Below, in pieces: positions 58,345 through 64,000 of a DNA stretch of 64,000 nt (positions within the stretch are counted from its first letter, which is position 1; every line of letters begins with the position of its first letter). The DNA lies in the NCBI RefSeq assembly GCF_003946675.1, contig NZ_RHOT01000002.1, positions 62,001 through 126,000 on the forward strand, written 5' to 3'. The notes under the pieces were generated by a model that did not search any database, had not been told where the DNA came from, and saw nothing but the letters and a program-made list of their open reading frames with translations. The DNA is from Lapidilactobacillus gannanensis (GTDB lineage Bacteria; Bacillota; Bacilli; Lactobacillales; Lactobacillaceae). The translations under genes and the position numbers were made by a program.

Positions 58345-58637
58345 AATCGTTAATTAAGGTTTCATGAAAACGAATGGAATGGGAAAGTAAATCCGTTAAG
58401 ACTGTACAGAAAACTTACATTTGCTGAGAGTAAGGTAGTTACGACGAATTGAAAATGGCCCACGATCGGCATCACTAAGCACTGTTAAGTGATGATGACT
58501 TGGCACTCATTATCGTGCACGCGTATCGGCTTATTTGCCTGTACGTTAGTGAGGTGGTAGTCCGTAAGGCTAGCACAAATTAGAATGGTAAACACGACAG
58601 AGCTCGTTTCTAGGAATAGAAACGGGCTCTTTTTAGT
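58345..58637 (+). promoter_or_regulatory. T-box leader, probably methionine-specific
   Basis: A leader of about 290 nt precedes a methionine importer operon. The 5' end has GAGAGTAAGGTAG-like T-box stem I elements. A candidate specifier ATG lies in the stretch TTGAAAATGGCCC (about 58449-58461). The antiterminator T-box region reads AATTAGAATGGTAAACACG (58578-58596), keeping the TGGT that pairs with the tRNA ACCA end but deviating from the canonical AGGGTGGNACCGCG. A terminator (AGAGCTCGTTTCTA / TAGAAACGGGCTCT, T5) competes with it at 58599-58634. Uncharged tRNA-Met would switch the operon on. Confidence 0.72.
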
Positions 58638-58756
58638 TTCCCTTAGCTGGAAAATTTAATTTTGACTGCAGCAAAATTAAGTCAACTAGTTTCAGCCATT
58701 TTCAACCCAATTGATTGATTTTCAGATAATGAATGATGTTTAACGGAGGAATAAAA

Positions 58757-59569
58757 ATGAAAAAATTATTAAAGAAATTAAGTTTAAGCTTATTGGTTTT
58801 AGTTCCATTATTAATCGCTGCTGGTTGCGGCAAAAAAACTGACAGTAAAACTGTTAAAGTTGGCATCATGAGTTCTGACGAACGGATCTGGAATCCAATC
58901 AAGAAATCACTGAGTAAAGAGGGCATCAATCTGAAACTGGTTGAATTTTCTGATTATAACCAACCCAACAAAGCTTTAACTGATCATCAAATTGACCTCA
59001 ATGCCTTTCAGCATTACAACTTCTTGGATAGTTGGAATAAGACTCATAAGACTTCAATCGTCAGCATTGGTGAGACTTATATTGCGCCAATGAATTTGTA
59101 CTCGCACAAAATCAAGAAGCTCAGCGAAATCAAGACGGGCGACAAGATTGCTGTTCCTAACGATCCAACCAATGAAGGTCGGGCTTTAAATATTTTGGAA
59201 GAGGCTGGCTTGATCAAAATCAAGAACGTTGATTTACCAACAGTTAAAGACATCACTTCAAATCCGAAAAAGTTACAAATCACCGAACTTGAAGCAGCTC
59301 AAACTGCGCGGGCTTTGTCTGATGTGACGGCAGTGGTTGTCAATAATGATATTGCCGCTGATGCTGATTTAACTACTAAAGATGCGATTTTCCAAGAAAA
59401 AGTTAACCAACGTTCGAAGCAATGGATCAACGTGATTGCTGCTAATAAGAAAGATAAGGATAACGCTACTTACAAGAAAATCGTCAAGGCATATCGGACT
59501 GCCGCTACCGCTAAAAACATTGAAAAAGTTTACAAAGGTACCGCAATTCCAATTTGGACATTGAAATAA
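58757..59569 (+). CDS. metQ: Methionine-binding lipoprotein MetQ (NlpA family)
   Basis: 270 aa. Signal peptide with lipobox IAAGC; NlpA fold with VGIMSSDERIW, DHQIDLNAFQHYNFL and PNDPTNEGRAL. Captures D/L-methionine for MetNI. ATG 58757 follows CGGAGG; two earlier in-frame ATGs (58733, 58736) lack a site. First gene of the T-box-controlled operon. Confidence 0.92.
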   Translation: MKKLLKKLSLSLLVLVPLLIAAGCGKKTDSKTVKVGIMSSDERIWNPIKKSLSKEGINLKLVEFSDYNQPNKALTDHQIDLNAFQHYNFLDSWNKTHKTSIVSIGETYIAPMNLYSHKIKKLSEIKTGDKIAVPNDPTNEGRALNILEEAGLIKIKNVDLPTVKDITSNPKKLQITELEAAQTARALSDVTAVVVNNDIAADADLTTKDAIFQEKVNQRSKQWINVIAANKKDKDNATYKKIVKAYRTAATAKNIEKVYKGTAIPIWTLK

Positions 59570-59643
59570 ACGAAAATAAATTAGAAATATTTTTGGTTGA
59601 TATTCAGCAGTATTAACCAATTAGCATTAAGGAGGATCAGCAT

Positions 59644-60490
59644 ATGAAGCAGTTTTTTAAGCGTTTGAGTTTGGGTGTTGTAGCGTTAGTTCCATTATTG
59701 TTTGCTTTTGGTTGTGGTAAAAATTCTGCATCGGCTGCCCAAACGACCACCATTAAAATTGGGATTATGAGTTCCGACGAACGAATTTGGCAACCAATCG
59801 TCCAAAAATTGAAAAAGCAGCGTATAAATTTGAAATTAGTTGAGTTCTCTGATTATAATCAACCTAATAAGGCCTTAACTGACCATCAACTTGATTTGAA
59901 TTCTTTCCAACATTATGACTTCTTGGCTAGTTGGAATAAATCCCATGATACTGATATTGTGGCGATTGGCGAGACCTATATGACCCGAGGCTTCATGTAT
60001 TCGCAGAAAATCAAATCAATCAGTCAAATCAATCAGTCAAATCAAGCATGGCGATAAAATTGCGATTTCCAACGATCCGACTAACGAAGGCCATGGCCTG
60101 AATGTCTTGCAACAAGCAGGGCTGATCAAGATTAAAGCCAATGTTAAACTGCCAACGGTCAACGACATTACCGCTAACCCTAAGAAAATTAAGATTATCG
60201 AAATGGAAGCGCCGCAAACCGCACGGGCTTTAGGTAACGTAACAGCAGCGTTAGTGGGTAATGATATTGCCGCCGATGCTGGCTTAACTGAGAAACAAGT
60301 TATTTTTAAGGAAAAAATTGACGCGCGCTCGAAACGGAGTATTAATATTATTGCCGCCAATCACGCCGACAAGAATAACAAAGTTTACCAGAAAGTCGTT
60401 AAGGCTTATCAAACGGCGGCAACGGAGAAATTGATCAAGAAAGTCTATAAAGGGATGGCTTTTGGCGTCTGGACGCTGGATCATGCCTAA
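59644..60490 (+). pseudogene. metQ2: Second metQ paralogue, frameshifted by a 13-bp tandem duplication
   Basis: The gene starts with a lipoprotein signal (FAFGC) and NlpA sequence paralleling MetQ. It loses frame near residue 130 and continues in the next frame as GDKIAISNDPTNEG to DHA at 60490. The break is an exact tandem copy of AATCAATCAGTCA (60014-60026, 60027-60039). Removing one copy restores QIKHGDKIAISNDP, the intact family sequence. AAGGAGG precedes the ATG. The predicted product is a truncated lipoprotein of 137 residues. Slippage could revert it. Confidence 0.9.
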
Positions 60491-60530
60491 GTTGACAGTA
60501 ACGTTATTGGTACATTAGGGAGGAACTATT

Positions 60531-61604
60531 TTGGCAGAACCAATTATTGATTTAAAAGATATCTGCGTGACCTTCAAAGAAGATAAGCGCGATGTTCATG
60601 CCGTTGATCATGTTGATTTGCAAATCAATCGTGGTGATATTTACGGGGTGGTCGGTTATTCTGGCGCTGGTAAATCAACTTTAATTCGGGTCATCAATTT
60701 ATTGCAACGGCCGACGAATGCTGAGGCGCGAGTAGAAGTCAACGGGACTAATTTGCTGGGTTTAAACGCGGCATCATTGCGTGATGAGCGTCGGAAAATC
60801 GGGATGATTTTCCAACACTTTAATTTGATGCATTCTCTGACGATCACCGATAACGTTGAATTTGCCTTGAAAAAATCGAATTTAAGCAAGGCTGACCGTA
60901 AGAAGCGCGTGGCTGAATTGCTGGAATTAGTCGGCCTCACTGAAAAGGCTAATGATTTCCCTAGTCAATTATCCGGCGGTCAAAAGCAACGGGTCGGGAT
61001 TGCCCGCGCGATTGCCAACCGGCCTGATATTCTGATTTCAGACGAAGCAACCAGTGCTTTGGACCCGAAAACCACTGTGGCCATTCTGGATTTGTTGGCT
61101 GATTTAAATCAGAAATTAGGCTTAACTGTTGTTTTGATCACCCATGAAATGGATGCCGTTAAACGAATTTGTAACCGTGTGGCTGTCATGGAAGCTGGTC
61201 GCTTAGTTGAGACTGGTGACTTGCTGCAAATCTTCAGTCAACCAGAAGCACCCTTGACCAAGGACTTTATTGACACGACAACGCACTTAGAGTCAGCGTT
61301 GGCGGCGGTTAAGCAGCAGCCAGCGATTGCCCATTTAAAGGCTGGCTCAGTTCTGGTGCAGTTAGGTTATCAAGGCGCTAGCACTGATCAGCCGCTGATC
61401 ACTGAATTGTATCGTCGCTTCGAAGTCAGCGCTAATATTCTCTATGGTAATTTGGAAATTCTCCAGAATACGCCAGTTGGTAATTTGTTAGTCGTTTTGT
61501 CGGGTACGCCGAAACATACTGAGCAGGCGTTGGTCTTCATGAAAGAGCAACGAGTTTCAGTTAAAGTCTTAGAAAAAGGTACTGAGGAGGTTGCACATGA
61601 TTGA
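60531..61604 (+). CDS. metN: Methionine ABC importer ATPase MetN
   Basis: 357 aa. Walker [10 protein letters not shown] (about residues 42-50), signature LSGGQKQR, Walker [13 protein letters not shown], switch LITHEMD. The C-terminal NIL domain (about 270-350) is the methionine-sensing regulatory domain of MetN. The start is TTG at 60531 with GGGAGG seven bases upstream. Confidence 0.95.
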   Translation: MAEPIIDLKDICVTFKEDKRDVHAVDHVDLQINRGDIYGVVGYSGAGKSTLIRVINLLQRPTNAEARVEVNGTNLLGLNAASLRDERRKIGMIFQHFNLMHSLTITDNVEFALKKSNLSKADRKKRVAELLELVGLTEKANDFPSQLSGGQKQRVGIARAIANRPDILISDEATSALDPKTTVAILDLLADLNQKLGLTVVLITHEMDAVKRICNRVAVMEAGRLVETGDLLQIFSQPEAPLTKDFIDTTTHLESALAAVKQQPAIAHLKAGSVLVQLGYQGASTDQPLITELYRRFEVSANILYGNLEILQNTPVGNLLVVLSGTPKHTEQALVFMKEQRVSVKVLEKGTEEVAHD

Positions 61605-62289
61605 TTTTTTGACGAAAATTATGCCGAACGTTGTTGATAACTGGTCTGGCGATAACGGCATCCTACTTGGTATCTGGCAAACTTTGTACATGACTTTCTG
61701 GACGACTTTGATTGGCGGCGTGCTAGGTCTGATTCTGGGTATAGCCTTAGTGGTGACTGATCAGCATGGTATTCTGGCGAACCGGGTTGTTTATAATATT
61801 CTCGATAAGGTCGTTAATATTTTACGATCGATTCCGTTTGTTATTTTGCTAGCGGTGGCTTTCCCACTGACGCAAATCTTAGTAGGGACTACAATTGGTC
61901 CCAAAGGTGCTTTAGTGCCACTTATTCTGGGTACAGCGCCATTTTACGCGCGCCAAGTACAGAACACCTTGGTCCAAGTTGACGATGGTGTCATCGAGTC
62001 AGCAGAGGCTCTAGGCTATGGCCCATGGACGATTATTACCGGTGTTTACTTGTGTGAGGGCTTACCTGATTTAATTCGGACCTCGGTTTTAACAATCATT
62101 TCAATTATTGGGCTAACGGCAATGGCCGGCGCTGTTGGTGGTGGCGGTTTAGGTTATATCGCTATCAGCAAAGGTTACCAACGTTACCAAAATGATATTA
62201 CGTTAGTTTGTACCTTGTTGATTCTTGTTTTAGTGTTCGTGATTCAGGCATTGGGCGACTTATGGGCGCGCAAGGTTGATCATCGTTAG
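61597..62289 (+). CDS. metI: Methionine ABC importer permease MetI
   Basis: 230 aa with five transmembrane helices and the coupling motif [14 protein letters not shown]. Overlaps the metN end by 8 nt. ATG 61597 follows GAGGAGG; the frame's earlier TTG at 61591 is not needed. Completes the MetQNI importer. Confidence 0.95.
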   Translation: MIDFLTKIMPNVVDNWSGDNGILLGIWQTLYMTFWTTLIGGVLGLILGIALVVTDQHGILANRVVYNILDKVVNILRSIPFVILLAVAFPLTQILVGTTIGPKGALVPLILGTAPFYARQVQNTLVQVDDGVIESAEALGYGPWTIITGVYLCEGLPDLIRTSVLTIISIIGLTAMAGAVGGGGLGYIAISKGYQRYQNDITLVCTLLILVLVFVIQALGDLWARKVDHR

Positions 62290-62303
62290 TGGATAAAAAA
62301 ATA

Positions 62304-62342
62304 AAAAAGTCCGCAACCAAATTAAATGGTTGCGGACTTTTT
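62304..62342 (+). terminator. met operon terminator
   Basis: AAAAAGTCCGCAACC pairs with GGTTGCGGACTTTTT. Confidence 0.9.
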
Positions 62343-62527
62343 GCGCCGCTTCTGACTGATCAAGGGACCAGCCGAAGTATACCTGCCAAGGGATGATAAT
62401 TATACCGCTAATGGCTGCTAGACTGCAAGGGTGAGAATAACTAATATTGGATAGCTGCGATATTTGGCCTGGCAACTGTCACGTCTGGTGCGTTAAGGCT
62501 ATTGTTGAAATAGTTAAGATTATTTGC

Positions 62528-62664
62528 CAAAAAAATAAACCATCGGCGGACGGTTTAGAGATTTAGAGAAATCTAGTTTCTAACTTGCGCCGATCGTTGT
62601 ACATCATAGTCAACAATCGAACATCAAGGAGTAACGTGTTTGCAGCACGTTGCTCTTTTTGTAT
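62528..62664 (-). ncRNA. Structured intergenic RNA candidate
   Basis: On the minus strand a promoter (TTTTAC, 17 bp, TACAAT at 62671-62676) is followed by hairpins and a terminator (TAAACC / GGTTTA with T7) ending near 62528. On the plus strand GAGTAACGTG / CACGTTGCTC with T5 (62627-62657) also looks like a terminator, so orientation is not certain. No protein frame is convincing at 62343-62754. Confidence 0.35.
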
Positions 62665-62754
62665 GCACTCATTGTACCATAAATTAACAATGCGTAAAAC
62701 TTATTTGCCAATCGTATCTAGTCATTTACCAGCAAGAACACGTTTCGGCGGAAC

Positions 62755-63420
62755 TTATTGCTGCATTTTCCGATAATGTTGATAGCTGGGACATTGCAGC
62801 GCCAAGGCTTTTAAAAAAGTCTGGTAGTGGTTTTCGCGGGTGGTAGCAGTTTTCGGTGAATATAAATAGCGGGCCCAGTCGCGTTGATAACCTGGTGTTA
62901 ACTGCTGAAAAAATACCGCACTAGTTGGGGCCATCTGAGTTAAGCGCTGTTGAATTTCGGGTAGATAGTTAATGTAATCTTGTACGCGTTGGCTGGCCAC
63001 GTTAGTTGAACGTTGCTGACCAGTTAGCCATTTCAAACCTACAACAGTGAAGTCCTCGTCAAAACTAACCATTCGTGAGAATTTCAAGCCACTGTTGGGA
63101 ACCTCGCCAGTAGCTTCGTCAACTTTCAAATAGGGAAAAATGCTGTCGCGATGAATGCCAGTGTATTTTTTGCTACTTAATTTAGGATAAACCAAATATA
63201 GGTAACCTGTTGGCGTTAATTGTTTACTTCGGGCGACTTCAGTAATGACAGTTTGCATTTCGACAAGACTGAAGACGAAGAATATTTGCAAATCAGGCTG
63301 ATTATTAGTCGCGCTTTGCCAAGGACGTAACGCCGCTTGTAACGCTGATGGCACGTGATGAAACGCGCGCTGCGGATATTGGGCAAACTTTAATTTTACT
63401 GGATCAAACGTCATAGGCAC
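62755..63420 (-). CDS. YdeI/OmpD-associated-like protein
   Basis: 221 aa, soluble. The C-terminal block LTPGYQRDWARYLYSPKT with TRENHYQTFLKAL matches the YdeI/OmdA-type domain, sometimes annotated bacteriocin-protection protein. The N-terminal part (PQRAFHHVPSALQAALRPW) is less familiar. The GTG at 63420 with GGTGG upstream is chosen over the ATG two codons later. Biochemical role unknown. Confidence 0.7.
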   Translation of the reverse strand: MPMTFDPVKLKFAQYPQRAFHHVPSALQAALRPWQSATNNQPDLQIFFVFSLVEMQTVITEVARSKQLTPTGYLYLVYPKLSSKKYTGIHRDSIFPYLKVDEATGEVPNSGLKFSRMVSFDEDFTVVGLKWLTGQQRSTNVASQRVQDYINYLPEIQQRLTQMAPTSAVFFQQLTPGYQRDWARYLYSPKTATTRENHYQTFLKALALQCPSYQHYRKMQQ

Positions 63421-63590
63421 TTTCTACCACCGTTTCTTTTCTAGTACTTACAGTATAGCCTAAGCAACTGCAGATAGTCACTGATCAACGCGTAAACTGA
63501 GGCACTAGTAAATACGCAAGTTAGCTCAATTTATTTTATTTTTGCGAAAAATATAATTCAACAATAAATTAAATGTTATGTCATAATGGA

Positions 63591-63754
63591 GATGTTGCCT
63601 TCACCATGGAACTGACAACAAATTGTCGCTGAAATGGAGGTGATTTCAATGGTTGCATCTTTTTTGATGTCACTTCTGGTCGGCGTCTTATTAGCCTTAT
63701 TTGATTATTGGCTGAATAATCATCATCGGAAGTAAAACTAATCAAGGCAACATC
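63591..63754 (+). repeat. 5'-3' closing helix of Fst mRNA 3
   Basis: GATGTTGCCTT at 63591-63601 is exactly complementary to AAGGCAACATC at 63744-63754. It brackets the toxin frame and would fold the full-length mRNA into a closed form. Confidence 0.75.
63649..63735 (+). CDS. Fst-like type I toxin, copy 3
   Basis: A 28-aa frame starting MVASFLMSLLVGVLLALFDY and continuing WLNNHHRK, preceded by GGAGGTGATTTC. Single hydrophobic helix, then Trp and a charged, His-rich tail, as in Fst/Ldr peptides. Flanked by an 11-bp 5'-3' closing helix and a bidirectional terminator (63787-63821), with the antisense RNA promoter on the other strand. Confidence 0.82.
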   Translation: MVASFLMSLLVGVLLALFDYWLNNHHRK

Positions 63755-63782
63755 AGCTCACCCGTTTATCATCAATAAATGT

Positions 63783-63850
63783 AAAAAAAGCCCACAACTA
63801 CTCAGAATAGTTGTGGGCTTTGGTGATTCAAAGTGGTTGCATCCCTTTGA
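63783..63850 (-). ncRNA. Antitoxin RNA of Fst locus 3
   Basis: Minus-strand -10 TATACT at 63858-63863 with a weak -35. The RNA overlaps the toxin mRNA 3' end and stops at the shared hairpin (AAAGCCCACAACTA / TAGTTGTGGGCTTT, T7 on this strand). Confidence 0.65.
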
Positions 63851-63932
63851 TAACACTAGTATAGCATTGAACTTAGTTAAAAAGCAAATTTGACGCCAGC
63901 CTATTCTTATCGTAGCTAACATTGATCGTTTG

Positions 63933-64000
63933 TTAGTTGCGTAAGGAGGCCAACTGATAGTTGGCTAAGAAACTTTGTTGCCAGTCGCTTTCAGTTTTAA
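63933..64000 (-). CDS. Possible C-terminus of a gene cut by the window edge
   Basis: The minus-strand frame reads KTESDWQQSFLANYQLASLRN then TAA at 63933-63935. Composition is protein-like but only about 22 codons are visible. Unidentified. Confidence 0.35.
   Translation of the reverse strand, partial: KTESDWQQSFLANYQLASLRN

Overview
The window looks like the origin-proximal part of a low- to mid-GC Lactobacillaceae chromosome. It carries the order yaaA-recF-gyrB-gyrA-rpsF-ssb-rpsR-gdpP-rplI-dnaB-purA that is typical of lactobacilli near oriC. It also has GH42 and GH13 glycosidases, a glycerol-3-phosphate oxidase, streptococcal Ami-type peptide uptake genes and LPXTG-like adhesins. The genus cannot be fixed from the sequence alone. 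dnaA and dnaN, which normally sit just before yaaA, are not in that position: the 5.6 kb in front of yaaA holds an unidentified gene end, a broken adhesin gene and two tandem Fst-type toxin-antitoxin loci.

Layout. 1-5.6 kb: accessory DNA (adhesin pseudogene and tandem Fst loci). 5.6-19.1 kb: replication and ribosomal core, ending at purA. 19.1-20.1 kb: a 53-aa membrane protein with a leader RNA, and two parS-like sites. 20.1-26.9 kb: M42 aminopeptidase, APC permease, glpO, a Gfo/Idh/MocA oxidoreductase and an AraC regulator. 27-29.1 kb: GH42 beta-galactosidase, divergent from the AraC gene. 29.1-31.9 kb: a structured intergenic region, a cysteine-rich leader peptide with terminator, and an orphan OppA-type lipoprotein. 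32.2-39.2 kb: hemolysin III, OsmC, GH13 alpha-glucosidase, a 47-codon ORF, an alpha/beta hydrolase, an AEC transporter and a D-2-hydroxyacid dehydrogenase. 39.2-49.3 kb: an accessory island with a recombinase remnant, an 1867-aa SpaA-repeat adhesin, a truncated IS66 fused to a broken oxidoreductase, and a dead integrase. 49.6-58 kb: MDR reductase, small membrane protein and the oppABCDF (amiACDEF-like) operon. 58-62.3 kb: Met T-box leader and the metQ-metQ2(frameshifted)-metN-metI importer operon. 62.3-64 kb: structured intergenic RNA, a YdeI-like protein, a third Fst locus and the edge of another gene.

Chromosome-organisation signals are a notable theme. Two parS-like 16-mers lie at 19.95 and 20.08 kb. 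Three sites matching the B. subtilis Noc-binding palindrome (two exact, one degenerate) lie at 17.7, 39.2 and 49.3 kb. A second theme is RNA-level control: a likely Met T-box, a candidate Cys-codon attenuator, antisense antitoxin RNAs and several unassigned structured RNAs. A third is decay in progress: an in-frame nonsense codon in an adhesin, a 13-bp duplication frameshift in metQ2, a UGA inside one Fst toxin, an Arg-to-Cys change in an integrase remnant and a 5'-truncated IS66.

All calls come from reading the sequence and recalled family knowledge. No database search was run.
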